From Hyphomicrobium_A sp963759735 (GTDB lineage: Bacteria > Pseudomonadota > Alphaproteobacteria > Rhizobiales > Hyphomicrobiaceae), in contig CAVXAF010000002.1 of the NCBI GenBank assembly GCA_963759735.1, positions 87,017 to 151,016 on the forward strand: 64,000 nucleotides of DNA, given 5' to 3'. The translations under genes were made by a program, and so were the position numbers. Shown in pieces: positions 21,222-31,769 of this stretch. Position 1 is the first letter of the stretch. Every line of letters begins with the position of its first letter. Under the pieces are notes generated by a model. It made no database searches, had not been told where the DNA came from, and saw only the letters and a program-made list of their open reading frames with translations.

Positions 21222-22928
21222 CTAATGACGTTCACGAGACCGAAGCGCAAATGCGGCGACCAAGAAGAACAGCGCTAGTGCTACGAAAGTACAATCACCC
21301 CACCGGGCATAAACGGGCGCAGATATAGACGCGGGAATTCCACTATCCAGAATGCCGCGGGCATTAAGGTTCAGCATTGCGACAACTCGACCTTGCCCGT
21401 CTACGACCGCAGAGATGCCGTTGTTTGCCGCCCGAACAATGGGCAACCCCTCCTCGACGGCCCGCACGCGCGTCTGGTGGAAGTGCTGACGCGGCCCGGT
21501 CGTATCGCCGAACCAGCCGTCGTTGGTGATATTGATCAGCAATCCCGGACGCTCAGCACCCTGAACAATAGCGGCTGGGAAGATGACCTCGTAGCAAATC
21601 AACCCGGCGACAGGCGGCAGGCCCGCGATCCTTAGGAGCGGGCGCGGCACGGTACCGCTGGAGAAGCCGCCGCGCCATCGGGTGAGCTGCTCCAGGCCGA
21701 TGCTTTCCAGCAGCGCCTGCATAGGCAGGTATTCACCGAACGGGACGAGGTGGTTCTTGTCGTAGGTCTGCGCCAAGCCGCCGTTATCGCCGAACACCAT
21801 GAGACTGTTGTAGCCCCGGCGTGCGCTGCCAGACTCGCCGGGCGTTGGATGCTTGAGGCGCAGCGCGCCCGACAGCAATTGCGTACCGTCGGGGAGCGTC
21901 GCACCGATGGCCGCCAGCGCCTCTGGATGCTCGAGCGGCAGGAAGGGCATCGCCGCCTCCGGCCATACGAGGTGGGTGATGCCGGCCAGATCGTCGACGC
22001 GGCCCGAGGCGTCGCGCCGCGACAGCGCCAACTGATCTTCGAATATCTCGCGCTGCTTTTCGGGGCGCCACTTGTCGCGCTGCGGCACGCTCGCCTGCAC
22101 GATGCGCATGCGTACCCCATCGAGCATGGTCGCCATGTCCGCCGACAGCCGCCAAGCACCGAGCCCGTAAAGCGTCAGCAGCGGAACGACGGCGAGCACG
22201 ACTGCGCGCTGTACGGCGCCAAGGCGTGTGGTCGGCTCGGCGCCGGCAATGATGACCAGCGGCCCGGCGAAGATGGCAACGCACAGCAGCGTCAAGCCGT
22301 AGATGCCAAACACCGATGCCGACTGCATCAGCGCCAGTGGCCACGTCAGCGCATAGCCGAGCACGTTCCAGGGAAAGCCGGTCAGCACGTGCCCGCGCAG
22401 CCATTCCGAAGATGCCAGCGTCAGCGCCAACACCAGGACGCGGGCGGCGCCCGGAGACCAAAATAAGCGCGCCACTGCGGCTGCCAGCCCCGTGAATAGC
22501 GCCAGCCCCGCCGGCAGCATCAGCACGGCAAACGGCATCAGCCATGCGAACTTATCGGCTTCGACCAGAAAGGCCTCGCCGATCCAGAACAGGCCGAACA
22601 GAAAATAGCCAAAGCCAAACCACCAGCCGGCGCCTGCTGCACGCAGCAGCACCCGTCGCCGACTTAAAACGGAGAGGCCGGCGCCGGAGATGCTGGCGCC
22701 GTCGATCAGCCAGACGAGGATCGGCAGGGTCAGGAACAGCACCGGCGAGAGAAAGACGGGCGCCAAGGCGAGGGCAGATGCGGCGCCAGCCGCAAAGGCG
22801 GTCGCCGCGCGGCGCCAGCCGGTTAGTTGCGTGACGCGAAGGGAGTAGCGCTGAACCAAATCCGTCAAGCGCAGGGCAACCGCAGAGCTGCTGCGGCCCT
22901 GCCGCGCGGATGCCGGCGCGAGCGTCAC
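21222..22928 (-). CDS. lnt: apolipoprotein N-acyltransferase
   Basis: Lnt adds the third acyl chain to lipoproteins in the inner membrane. The 568-residue protein has an N-terminal bundle of hydrophobic helices (about residues 40-255) and a C-terminal nitrilase-type domain. The catalytic triad is visible: Glu324 in VWPEAAMPF, Lys391 in YDKNHLVPFGEY and Cys445 in LICYEVIFP. A final hydrophobic helix lies near the C terminus. It overlaps the corC start region by four bases, in the order ybeY-corC-lnt that is usual across proteobacteria, where envelope and ribosome-quality genes are co-transcribed. Confidence 0.95.
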   Translation of the reverse strand: MTLAPASARQGRSSSAVALRLTDLVQRYSLRVTQLTGWRRAATAFAAGAASALALAPVFLSPVLFLTLPILVWLIDGASISGAGLSVLSRRRVLLRAAGAGWWFGFGYFLFGLFWIGEAFLVEADKFAWLMPFAVLMLPAGLALFTGLAAAVARLFWSPGAARVLVLALTLASSEWLRGHVLTGFPWNVLGYALTWPLALMQSASVFGIYGLTLLCVAIFAGPLVIIAGAEPTTRLGAVQRAVVLAVVPLLTLYGLGAWRLSADMATMLDGVRMRIVQASVPQRDKWRPEKQREIFEDQLALSRRDASGRVDDLAGITHLVWPEAAMPFLPLEHPEALAAIGATLPDGTQLLSGALRLKHPTPGESGSARRGYNSLMVFGDNGGLAQTYDKNHLVPFGEYLPMQALLESIGLEQLTRWRGGFSSGTVPRPLLRIAGLPPVAGLICYEVIFPAAIVQGAERPGLLINITNDGWFGDTTGPRQHFHQTRVRAVEEGLPIVRAANNGISAVVDGQGRVVAMLNLNARGILDSGIPASISAPVYARWGDCTFVALALFFLVAAFALRSRERH

Positions 22929-23983
22929 GCGTTGCCCGCGTCAGTGGGCGGCGTTTTCACGGCGCGCGGCTGATGGATCTTCACTTTCTTGAGACGGCGC
23001 GCGTCGGCGTCGAGAACTTCCAACTCCAATCCGCTCGGATGACGGACAAGTTCGCCGCGCACGGGCACGCGGCCCAGCAGGGAGAACATCAGTCCGCCAA
23101 GTGTATCGATGTCCTCTTCCTCCTCCGGCTTCAAGAGTTTGATGCCGAGATGCTCTTCGAGCTGTTTGATCGGCGTGCGGGCAGAAGCGACGAGGCCGAC
23201 TTTGGGTTCATCGACGATATACGCGGCTTCGGCCACGTCGTGTTCGTCCTCGATATCGCCGACGATCTGCTCGACGAGGTCCTCGATGGTGACGAGACCG
23301 TCGGTGCCGCCGTACTCATCGACGACGAGCGCCATGTGGATGCGCGTCGCCTGCATGCGGATGAGCAGGTTGGTTGCCGGCATCGACGGGGGAACATAGA
23401 GGACGGGACGGCGGATCTTGGCGGACGTGATGGGGCGCGAGAGGTCGACGCGGCCAAAATCGAGCTGCGAGGGCCCGGTCGACTTCGACTCCTCCAAGAC
23501 GTCTTCATCGGCCGGCGGAGCGACGGCGATGCGTGTGCTCACGACATCGTCGGCCGCTTCTCGCGTCAGCCAGCGAAACAGATCCTTGACGTGGATCATG
23601 CCGCGCGGATCGTCGAGCGTCTCGTTGAACAGCGGAATGCGCGAAACCCCGGCGTCGCCGAAGGTGCGCAGGAGTTCAGCAAGCGTGTCGCTCTCCTCGA
23701 GCGCGATGATGTCGGCGCGCGGCACCATGATGTCCTCGACGCGAAGACCCCCGAAGCGCAATAGCCGGCGCAGCATCTCGCGCTCTTCGGTCGAGAATGC
23801 GGCGGCGTCGGCCTCGGCTTCGCTCTTGAGATCGGCCTCCAGCATCTCGCGCAGGCTCGGCGAGCGCAGCCCGATGCGGCTGAGCAGGGCATTGAGCAGG
23901 CTCTGCGTTCCGGTGGCAAGCTGCTCGCCGCCCGCCGTACTGGCAGGTTCAGCCGGCGCCTTGGGTAAGTGTGCGTTGCTCAT
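22925..23983 (-). CDS. CorC/HlyC-family CBS-domain protein
   Basis: A 352-residue cytoplasmic protein. A helical N-terminal region (LREMLEADLKSEAEADAA) precedes a pair of CBS domains (VEDIMVPRADIIALEESDTL, GVSRIPLFNETLDDPRGMIHVKDL split around a spacer, then HMALVVDEYGGTDGLVTIEDLVEQIVG) and the CorC_HlyC domain at the end. Despite older hemolysin names, such proteins are linked to divalent-ion transport or membrane functions. The lack of transmembrane helices distinguishes it from the DUF21-bearing CorB type. It overlaps both ybeY and lnt by four bases, so the three genes are translationally coupled. Confidence 0.9.
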   Translation of the reverse strand: MSNAHLPKAPAEPASTAGGEQLATGTQSLLNALLSRIGLRSPSLREMLEADLKSEAEADAAAFSTEEREMLRRLLRFGGLRVEDIMVPRADIIALEESDTLAELLRTFGDAGVSRIPLFNETLDDPRGMIHVKDLFRWLTREAADDVVSTRIAVAPPADEDVLEESKSTGPSQLDFGRVDLSRPITSAKIRRPVLYVPPSMPATNLLIRMQATRIHMALVVDEYGGTDGLVTIEDLVEQIVGDIEDEHDVAEAAYIVDEPKVGLVASARTPIKQLEEHLGIKLLKPEEEEDIDTLGGLMFSLLGRVPVRGELVRHPSGLELEVLDADARRLKKVKIHQPRAVKTPPTDAGNA

Positions 23984-24567
23984 GGTGTCGTACGTCGGCT
24001 CCCGTAGTCGAGCGGAACTATCGGCTCGCCCGCCGCCGCATAGGGATCGGCGATGCCAAGGCGCGCCAGAATGCGCACCTCGAGGCTTTCCATGGCCTCA
24101 GCTTCTTCGTCCGTCTGATGGTCATACCCGAGAAGGTGCAGCATTCCGTGCACGACCAAATGTTGCATGTGATGCTCGAGCGGCAGCTGCAGGTCAGCCG
24201 CCTCGCGCTGCACGGTCTCGCTGGCAAGAATTATGTCGCCCAGAAATGGCGGCTCGCCGTCGACCGGCAGCATGGGCACGGCGGGAAAGGACAGCACGTT
24301 GGTGGGGGCCGCCTTGCCGCGATAGCTGGCATTGAGTTCGGCGACCTGTTCATCGCTCGACAAGGCGACGCAAACTTCGCCACGGGTGATGGCGAGTTCG
24401 ACGGCGAGCGCTGTTGCAGCATTGCGCACAAGACCATCGGCGTCGGTGACCGTGGCCCAGTCGCCGCCCTCGTGCACGACATCGATGTCGAGACTTCGGG
24501 GGTCCGGGTCGGCTGGCGCATCATCCGTACTAACGGGAGCGCTGGTCACTGGGGCATCAGGGGGCAT
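23980..24567 (-). CDS. ybeY: endoribonuclease YbeY (rRNA maturation factor)
   Basis: YbeY is a zinc-dependent single-strand endoribonuclease needed for 16S rRNA 3'-end maturation and ribosome quality control. The signature HGMLHLLGYDH binds the metal ion near residue 150. The preceding LSSDEQVAELNASYRGKAAPTNVLSFP is also characteristic. The ATG at 24567 is chosen because the phoH stop lies at 24578; a longer in-frame extension would overlap phoH. The extra 25 residues before LDIDVVHEGG are Pro/Asp-rich and probably disordered. The phoH-ybeY pairing is conserved in bacteria and functionally plausible since both act on RNA. Confidence 0.94.
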   Translation of the reverse strand: MPPDAPVTSAPVSTDDAPADPDPRSLDIDVVHEGGDWATVTDADGLVRNAATALAVELAITRGEVCVALSSDEQVAELNASYRGKAAPTNVLSFPAVPMLPVDGEPPFLGDIILASETVQREAADLQLPLEHHMQHLVVHGMLHLLGYDHQTDEEAEAMESLEVRILARLGIADPYAAAGEPIVPLDYGSRRTTP

Positions 24568-24577
24568 GGGAGCGAGC

Positions 24578-25645
24578 TTACTTCTGTCGGTCGTAAGCTT
24601 CAACAATGCGCGCAACCAGGTCCCGCCGGACCACGTCAGCACCGGTAAAGCGGATGGGCTCGATGCCAGGCACGCCGTCGAGCAGGGCGATCGCCTCCTC
24701 AAGGCCAGACTTCATGCCGCCCGGCAAATCGATCTGACTCGGGTCGCCGGTCACCACCATTTTGGCGTTCTCGCCCAGTCGGGTCAGGAACATCTTCATC
24801 TGCATGCTGGTCGTGTTCTGCGCCTCATCGAGAATGACGAAGGCGTTGGCCAGCGTGCGTCCGCGCATGAATGCGAGGGGAGCGATCTCGATGACGCCGG
24901 TTTCCAGATCGCGCTCCACCTTCTCGGGAGGAAGCACGTCATAGAGCGCGTCGTAGAGTGGACGCAGATAGGGATCGACCTTTTCGCGCATGTCACCCGG
25001 CAGGAAGCCGAGGCGCTCGCCGGCTTCGACGGCCGGGCGTGAAAGGATGATGCGTTCGACGAGGCCGCGCTCCAGGCAATGGGCGGCGTAGGCGACGGCG
25101 ATATAGGTCTTGCCGGTACCGGCCGGGCCGACACCGAACACGAGATCGGATTTTTCCAGCGCACGGATGTAGGCGCTCTGCATCGTCGTGCGCGCCTTGA
25201 CGACGCGGCGGCGCGTGGCGACCTGCGCCTGCCCGTCCCCGGGCACGGAGGCTTCGCGCGCATGGCGGATTAGACCGTCGAAATCTCCCGGACCGATCGG
25301 CTCGCCAGTGCTGGCGCGCTTGTAGAGATCTTCCAGCACGTTGCGGGCGATGTCGCACGCCGCTTCGGGGCCGCTGAGGGTGACGACGTTGCCATGGGCA
25401 TGGGCTTCGATGCCGAGGCGGTCTTCGATGAGTGCCAAGTTACTATCGTACTCCCCGAGGAGCCGAGTGAGATGGCGGTTATCCTCGAAGGGCACCACCA
25501 AGCGCTTGTTAGCGACCTGAGGTTTAGGAGGCCGTCCCGGTCCAGCGACCGTATTCCCGCGAGATCCTGCCAATGGCGCTCCAGTCGTCGTTCGCTTCGA
25601 ATCGGCACTCTTGCAGATCGACCTTATCACAAGGTCGGCGCCCAC
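24578..25645 (-). CDS. PhoH-like ATPase
   Basis: A 355-residue P-loop protein of the PhoH family. A KH-like N-terminal part (LVVPFEDNRHLTRLLGEYD) is followed by Walker A GVGPAGTGKTYIAVAYA, Walker B FVILDEAQNTT and a sensor region VVTGDPSQIDLP. PhoH proteins are considered RNA-dependent ATPases or helicases; in many bacteria they neighbour ybeY, as here (10 bases apart). The GTG at 25645 gives the longest form and has no obvious ribosome-binding site; a GTG five codons downstream is an alternative. It follows miaB after about 44 bases, in the miaB-phoH-ybeY-corC-lnt order. Confidence 0.92.
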   Translation of the reverse strand: MGADLVIRSICKSADSKRTTTGAPLAGSRGNTVAGPGRPPKPQVANKRLVVPFEDNRHLTRLLGEYDSNLALIEDRLGIEAHAHGNVVTLSGPEAACDIARNVLEDLYKRASTGEPIGPGDFDGLIRHAREASVPGDGQAQVATRRRVVKARTTMQSAYIRALEKSDLVFGVGPAGTGKTYIAVAYAAHCLERGLVERIILSRPAVEAGERLGFLPGDMREKVDPYLRPLYDALYDVLPPEKVERDLETGVIEIAPLAFMRGRTLANAFVILDEAQNTTSMQMKMFLTRLGENAKMVVTGDPSQIDLPGGMKSGLEEAIALLDGVPGIEPIRFTGADVVRRDLVARIVEAYDRQK

Positions 25646-25689
25646 TGCACCGCAGGCTAGGGATAACGCCGGTAGGCGTTACCCGATCA

Positions 25690-27126
<1,437 letters not shown>

Positions 27127-27193
27127 TTGCCTCCATGCCGTGCAACGCAGCCTTATCGCAGCGGCATTGTCCAGTCCCCAGAAGGGCTATTGT

Positions 27194-28075
27194 TTACGTC
27201 CACTTTTGCCCAGGCTCCGCGGCGAGGCGCGTGCGCAGCCCCGCAGGTGCCGGGTCAGACTCTGCGAGTTCCACCGGTTCCTCGGCCGGACGGGCGCGCA
27301 GGATGCGGACGACGTGCTCGCGCACCTGTGCTTCGCTATGCCGCGCCAGCTGCTTGCGGTCGGCGAAGCTGGTCAGCGGGACTGGATCCCCTACCCGGAT
27401 CTCGACATCGAGAGGTCCGGCCTTGAGAAGCTCCCAGGCGTGACTGCGCATTTCCATGTCGCCGTACCAAGCGACGCCGGGACGGTCGGCACGGCCGAGC
27501 GGCATCCCGTGCAGACGCGTGTAGACGACGGACAGCGGCTGCACGACGGCGTCGGGGGCGGCGTTGGCCTCTCCTGGCTGCGGCTTGGCGGCCGCGAACA
27601 GCGAGGTCATGAAAGGCAGCACGCGGTTGCCGTCGCTCGAGGTGCCTTCGGCGAACAGCACGATGGCATCTCCTTGAGTAAGCCGCTGCATGATCTCGCC
27701 GGCGGCCTGACCGACGGCGGTACGCCGCGCACGGTCGACGAAGACGGAGCGCTGCAGGCGTGCGAGGGAGGCGACGAACGGCCAGGTGGCGACCTCCTTC
27801 TTGGCGATGAAGGATACCGGCGCCACGGCGGACAGCACTGGGATGTCGAGCCAGGTGGTGTGGTTGGCGACCAGCAGCACCGGTCGATTACGCACGACCT
27901 CGCCACGCAGGGCGATGCGTATGCCGAGCAGGCGGCAGACTTGGCGGTGATACCAATGCGGGAAGGCGCGCGCCGATCTGGAACTGGTGCGCAGGAGCAC
28001 GGCCTGCACCGGCATCAGCGGCACGGTGAGCGCGAAGAAGCCCGCCAGAACTGCTGCACCGCGGATCGCACCCAT
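27194..28075 (-). CDS. plsC: 1-acyl-sn-glycerol-3-phosphate acyltransferase
   Basis: This enzyme acylates lysophosphatidic acid to phosphatidic acid at the membrane. The 293-residue protein has an N-terminal hydrophobic helix (about residues 5-27), the HX4D catalytic box NHTTWLD (His72, Asp77) and the glycerol-phosphate binding FAEGTSSDGNRVLPF. It lies between fur and miaB, the usual place in Rhizobiales. A paralogous function, such as the O-acyltransferase OlsA that works with the OlsB encoded at 50637, cannot be excluded from motifs alone. Confidence 0.9.
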   Translation of the reverse strand: MGAIRGAAVLAGFFALTVPLMPVQAVLLRTSSRSARAFPHWYHRQVCRLLGIRIALRGEVVRNRPVLLVANHTTWLDIPVLSAVAPVSFIAKKEVATWPFVASLARLQRSVFVDRARRTAVGQAAGEIMQRLTQGDAIVLFAEGTSSDGNRVLPFMTSLFAAAKPQPGEANAAPDAVVQPLSVVYTRLHGMPLGRADRPGVAWYGDMEMRSHAWELLKAGPLDVEIRVGDPVPLTSFADRKQLARHSEAQVREHVVRILRARPAEEPVELAESDPAPAGLRTRLAAEPGQKWT

Positions 28076-28095
28076 GTTGGCTCCCCGCTGAGGCC

Positions 28096-28572
28096 CTAAG
28101 ACTTCTTGGCCGGTTTCATGCGCACACCGTAGAGCTCGAGACGATGGCCGACGAGCTTGAAACCCAATTCGCGCGCGATGCGGTCCTGCAGCGCCTCGAT
28201 GGCTTCGTTGCGGAACTCGATGACGCGCCCGGTGTCCACGTCAATGAGATGATCGTGGTGGCCGCGCGCCGCGTCCTCGTAGCGCCCGCGCTTGTGGCCG
28301 AAGTCATGCCGCTCGAGAATACCCTTTTCGGCGAACAGCTTCAGCGTGCGATAAACGGTGGATAGCGAGATGCGCGGATCGACCTCGTTGGCGCGCTGGT
28401 AGACCTCCTCGACATCGGGATGATCCTTGGCGCTCGACAATACGCGCGCGATGACGCGCCGCTGACCGGTCATGCGCAAACCCTGGTCGGCGCACAGCAG
28501 TTCGATGCGGCTCAGCGTCTGGTGTGCAGAATCGGGCATGCGGCGGTGATCGCTCCGCTCTCGCTCGGTCAA
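28096..28572 (-). CDS. Fur-family metal-responsive repressor
   Basis: A 158-residue winged-helix regulator of the Fur family. The DNA-binding domain is clear (LRMTGQRRVIARVLSSAKDHPDVEEV split over helices, ISLSTVYRTLKLFAEKGIL), followed by the metal site GHHDHLIDVDTG. The CxxC structural-zinc motifs of many Fur proteins are missing, as is common in alphaproteobacterial Fur/Mur relatives, which often respond to manganese. Whether it senses iron or manganese is therefore open. The start at 28572 adds eleven polar residues before MPDSAH (28539), an alternative start. It is followed by plsC after 20 bases. Confidence 0.9.
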   Translation of the reverse strand: MTERERSDHRRMPDSAHQTLSRIELLCADQGLRMTGQRRVIARVLSSAKDHPDVEEVYQRANEVDPRISLSTVYRTLKLFAEKGILERHDFGHKRGRYEDAARGHHDHLIDVDTGRVIEFRNEAIEALQDRIARELGFKLVGHRLELYGVRMKPAKKS

Positions 28573-28627
28573 CGCTTATAGGAAAGCGGCTGCGGGCCGT
28601 CCACCGCCGCCACCCATGCCGATTGAT

Positions 28628-29119
28628 CTACAGGTCGAGCGCCAGGATGACGGCATCGACGTTCTCGCCGCCGGCGCGCTTGTAATAGTCCTTGCGCCCG
28701 CCGGCCGGCTTGAACCCGAGGCTTAGATAGAGAGCGCCGGCAGCCACATTATCGCCCGCCACCTCGAGGAAGAGGCGCGATACTTCGGCCCGGCGCGCGG
28801 CCCGCACCAGCCCGCCGACCATCTGCCGACCGATGCCGCGGCGCTGCCATTCTGGCGCGACACCGATCGATAGAATCTCGGCCTCATCGGCGGCGATGCG
28901 ACCGATAACGAAACCGGCCAGCAACCGCGGGTCGCGGATCTGCGCAATGAACGAAGCGGATGCGGGATGCTCGATCGCCTCCACGATGCTGGCGGCATTC
29001 CATGGCGGATCGAAAAGCTGGGCGTGCAGGGCCGCGATCTCGTCGGCGCGGTCTGGGCTCGCCCATAGCAAGCTGAGGTTTTTCGGGTCGAGAGGCGTGG
29101 CGGCGGCACACATGTTCAA
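28628..29119 (-). CDS. rimI: ribosomal-protein-alanine acetyltransferase RimI
   Basis: A 163-residue GNAT acetyltransferase. The acetyl-CoA pyrophosphate loop is APEWQRRGIGRQMV, and ALYLSLGFKPAGGRKDYYKR is the C-terminal signature of RimI proteins, which acetylate the N terminus of ribosomal protein S18 and probably others. It overlaps tsaB by four bases (ATGA-type coupling), the standard tsaB-rimI pair in which the neighbour makes t6A37. The order tsaB-rimI-fur is typical for the class. Confidence 0.92.
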   Translation of the reverse strand: MNMCAAATPLDPKNLSLLWASPDRADEIAALHAQLFDPPWNAASIVEAIEHPASASFIAQIRDPRLLAGFVIGRIAADEAEILSIGVAPEWQRRGIGRQMVGGLVRAARRAEVSRLFLEVAGDNVAAGALYLSLGFKPAGGRKDYYKRAGGENVDAVILALDL

Positions 29120-29814
29120 GCTCTCGCGATCGCCTTGCCGCTTTGCGGCTTGGCATCGGGGGGCCGCAGATAGAACGGCACCAGCGGCGCGTCGGATGGT
29201 TCCAGCGTCGCCGCTATCTGGGCCACGGCAACCGCATCGGGCAGCAGGTCGGGGAGCATCGCCGCAGCGGTGCGACCCAGACCAGCGGCGATCGCTGCCA
29301 CCTCCGCGCCGGCCGAGCCGACAAATACGATGGACCCAGTACCGCCCAGAACGGCCGCGTCGGCAAGTGACAGCAGTTGCGGTGGCGAGGCAGGATCGCG
29401 ACCGCCTCCTTCAGCGCCGAATAGCTGCGCGTAAACTTCCCCGCGCCGCGCATCGACGACAACCGCCAGTGCCTTCGATTTGATCTGGCGGCGCGCCACC
29501 TCGGCCATGGCTGCCAAGCTCGAAACTCCGCTGGTGCGCGCTCCGATGGCCAGCGCCACCGCGCGCGCTGCGGCGACGCCGATGCGCGTTCCGGTGAACG
29601 TGCCGGGTCCAACGGTGACGGCAATCTGGGTGAGGTCGTCAAAACTCAAACGCGCCTCCTCCATGGCTTCGCCGATCATGGGAATGAGGCGCTCGGCGTG
29701 ACCGGTCTCGAAGCGCTCCATCCTGGAGCTCAGCTCGACGAGGGCGCGTCCGTGCCGCTCGGCAACGCAAACCGAGCAGCCATCGAAGCACGTATCGAAG
29801 GCAAGTATGTTCAT
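29116..29814 (-). CDS. tsaB: tRNA threonylcarbamoyladenosine biosynthesis protein TsaB
   Basis: TsaB is the non-catalytic partner that stabilises TsaD in making t6A37 of ANN-decoding tRNAs. The ASKHA-fold N terminus is clear: MNILAFDTCFDGCSVCV, then HAERLIPMIGEAMEEA and the conserved VTVGPGTFTGTRIGVAAARAVA segment. The 232-residue length is normal. The start is set at MNILAFDT; seventeen upstream in-frame codons do not fit the family. It is coupled to rimI by a four-base overlap. The tsaD partner is outside the window. Confidence 0.93.
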   Translation of the reverse strand: MNILAFDTCFDGCSVCVAERHGRALVELSSRMERFETGHAERLIPMIGEAMEEARLSFDDLTQIAVTVGPGTFTGTRIGVAAARAVALAIGARTSGVSSLAAMAEVARRQIKSKALAVVVDARRGEVYAQLFGAEGGGRDPASPPQLLSLADAAVLGGTGSIVFVGSAGAEVAAIAAGLGRTAAAMLPDLLPDAVAVAQIAATLEPSDAPLVPFYLRPPDAKPQSGKAIARA

Positions 29815-29883
29815 GCGCCGCACCCTATACGCAGAGCACAGCAGTTTCACCACTTGAAAATGCAATTCTCGGTAGCCGGCCGC

Positions 29884-30468
29884 TCAGACGACGGTCGCAA
29901 TCTCGCCGAACGCAAACCGCGGCAACCGCGCCTGGACCGCCGCAGGATCGCCGTATCCGAGGTTGCAGAGGAAATTCGAGCGGACGCTTGTGCCGGCAAA
30001 GAATTCCTTGTCGACAGCGGCGCTGTCGAAGCCGGACATCGGCCCGCAATCAAGTCCCAAAAGCCGCGCTGCAATAATGAGATAGGCGCCCTGCAGCGTG
30101 CCGTTGCGGAATGCCGTTTCGTGAATCTTTTCCGGCTTGCCGACGAATGAGGCCATCATGTCCTTGTGCGGAAACAGCTGCGGCAGGTGCTGATAGAATT
30201 CCAGGTCGTAGCCGATGATGGCGCAGACCGGCGCCTGCATGGTCTTGGCGCGATTGCCTTCGCTGAGCAACGGCTGCAGCTTTGCTTTCGCTTCCTTGGA
30301 TTTCACGAATATGAAACGCGCCGGCTCGCAGTTGGCGCTGGTCGGCCCCAGCACGACAGCGTCGACGAGCTGCTTCAACAGGCTGTCGGGCACGTCCTTG
30401 GGCAGCCAAGCATTTTGCGTGCGCGCGTCGAGAAAGGCTTGGCGAAGGGCTGCTTCTGCGGCTGGCAT
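29884..30468 (-). CDS. nitroreductase-family protein, RutE/HadB-like
   Basis: A 194-residue FMN-dependent oxidoreductase. It has the compact nitroreductase fold with GPTSANCEPARFIFV near the N terminus and LGLDCGPMSGFDSAAVDKEFF toward the end, a pattern shared with malonic semialdehyde reductases (RutE) and the related NAD(P)H reductase family. The rest of the pyrimidine-degradation (rut) operon is absent, so the physiological substrate is unknown. The ATG at 30468 follows a GGGAGAG ribosome-binding site; a strong terminator for nfuA lies just upstream, so this gene must have its own promoter or depend on read-through. Confidence 0.82.
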   Translation of the reverse strand: MPAAEAALRQAFLDARTQNAWLPKDVPDSLLKQLVDAVVLGPTSANCEPARFIFVKSKEAKAKLQPLLSEGNRAKTMQAPVCAIIGYDLEFYQHLPQLFPHKDMMASFVGKPEKIHETAFRNGTLQGAYLIIAARLLGLDCGPMSGFDSAAVDKEFFAGTSVRSNFLCNLGYGDPAAVQARLPRFAFGEIATVV

Positions 30469-30492
30469 GATGGCTCTCCCGTGGGCCGGCTG

Positions 30493-30526
30493 AAAAACAA
30501 AAACCCCGCCACAGGGGGCGGGGTTT
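30493..30526 (-). terminator. Rho-independent terminator after nfuA
   Basis: On the minus strand AAACCCCGCC pairs perfectly with GGCGGGGTTT around a six-base loop, followed by a T-rich tail. It lies 21 bases after the nfuA stop and ends just before the nitroreductase gene. Confidence 0.9.
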
Positions 30527-30547
30527 CGCGTGCGCACTCTTTCAGGC

Positions 30548-31102
30548 TTATACGGCCTGCACCTCTTGCACTTCCGGGCAGAAGTGGCGGAGCAAGTTCT
30601 CGATGCCGTGGCGCAGCGTGGCGGTTGAGCTGGGGCAGCCAGAGCAGGCGCCGCGCATGTGCAGGTAGACGATGCCGTCGCGGAAGGCGGAGAAGGTGAT
30701 GTCGCCGCCATCCTGGGCGACGGCCGGGCGCACGCGCGTTTCCAGCAGCTCCCTGATGGTGGCGACGATAGCCTCGTCCTTGGGGTCGTACGATGTCGCA
30801 CCGGTGTCGTCGTTGGCGGTCTCCGCCACGACGGGTGCGCCCGACATGAAGTGCTCCATGATGGCGCCGAGGATCATCGGCTTTAAGTGCTGCCACTCCT
30901 CCTCGCCCTTGGTCACGGAGATGAAGTCGGAGCCGAGAAACACACCGCGCACGCCCTTGATGTCGAAGAGGCGCGAGGCAAGCGGGGAAGCCAGGGCTTC
31001 GCCCTTGTCGGTGAAGTCGGCGGTGCCGTCGGCGAGCACCGACTTGCCGGGAATGAACTTCAGCGTCGCCGGGTTGGGGGTCGCTTCGGTCTGGATGAAC
31101 AT
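30548..31102 (-). CDS. NfuA/Nfu-type iron-sulfur cluster carrier
   Basis: A 184-residue scaffold or carrier of 4Fe-4S clusters. The N-terminal Nfu_N domain starts MFIQTEATPNPATLKFIPGK, and the C-terminal NifU-like domain ends with the cluster-binding CxxC in RGACSGCPSSTATLRHGIENLL. This two-domain form is the standard one in alphaproteobacteria and mitochondria. It is terminated by the strong hairpin at 30493-30526. Cluster recipients such as MiaB, encoded nearby, are plausible clients, but that is inference from function only. Confidence 0.93.
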   Translation of the reverse strand: MFIQTEATPNPATLKFIPGKSVLADGTADFTDKGEALASPLASRLFDIKGVRGVFLGSDFISVTKGEEEWQHLKPMILGAIMEHFMSGAPVVAETANDDTGATSYDPKDEAIVATIRELLETRVRPAVAQDGGDITFSAFRDGIVYLHMRGACSGCPSSTATLRHGIENLLRHFCPEVQEVQAV

Positions 31103-31216
31103 CGGCCTCGCCTTTCCGCATCTGCCATCGCCGGATCAACCGGCGGTCGAACACTTGTTTAGAATTGCTCTAATATAGGCAATTCCGGGGACGATTTCGA
31201 GTGCCTTTGAGGCCTT

Positions 31217-31723
31217 TTAGTCCAGGCTGCGGACTTCCTCCAGCTCAAGCGAGCCGGGTACGATGGTAATTGGGATCGGAAAGCTGCCCATGGCGCCACT
31301 TGCGGCAAGGGATGAGACCAGCGGCCCTGGTCCCGCGGCGTCCGTCGAGGCGCCGAGCACCAGAACCGCGATGTCCTCGTCCTCGTCGATGAGCTTGCGA
31401 ATTTCCCCGCCCTTGCTGCCTTCGCGGATGATTTCCTCGCAGGCGACGTTCTCATAGCCAGCGTTGTTCAGCTTGCGGCGCATAAGACGAAACAACGCCT
31501 TGGCCTTCGTCGTCTCTTCCTCGATCTGCTGCTGGCGTACGTTGATCCAGTGCTGGAACTCCTGCGGCACGATTACGTACAGCATGACGAGCGCGCCGGA
31601 CGACCGCTGCATGCGGCTCGCCGCGTAATACAGCGCGGTGTCGACCTCCGGAGTTTCATCGATGACGATGAGGAACTTCCGGAAGTGGTCGGCCTCGAAG
31701 GATCGGCGCTTCTTGATCGTCAT
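31217..31723 (-). CDS. universal stress protein (UspA family)
   Basis: A 168-residue protein of the Usp fold. The N-terminal strand FLIVIDETPEVDTALYYAA, ALVMLYVIVPQEFQHW and C-terminal VLVLGASTDAAGPGPLVSSL are typical. The glycine-rich nucleotide-binding motif of ATP-binding Usp proteins is only partly kept, so nucleotide binding is uncertain. The start is the ATG at 31723; upstream in-frame codons overlap trpS and were excluded. It sits directly after trpS, a pairing seen in many Rhizobiales, with a 46-base gap. Confidence 0.88.
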   Translation of the reverse strand: MTIKKRRSFEADHFRKFLIVIDETPEVDTALYYAASRMQRSSGALVMLYVIVPQEFQHWINVRQQQIEEETTKAKALFRLMRRKLNNAGYENVACEEIIREGSKGGEIRKLIDEDEDIAVLVLGASTDAAGPGPLVSSLAASGAMGSFPIPITIVPGSLELEEVRSLD

Positions 31724-31769
31724 GAGCGCATGCTGCCACGAGGTCCGAGGACTAACAACCGCGCGCCCA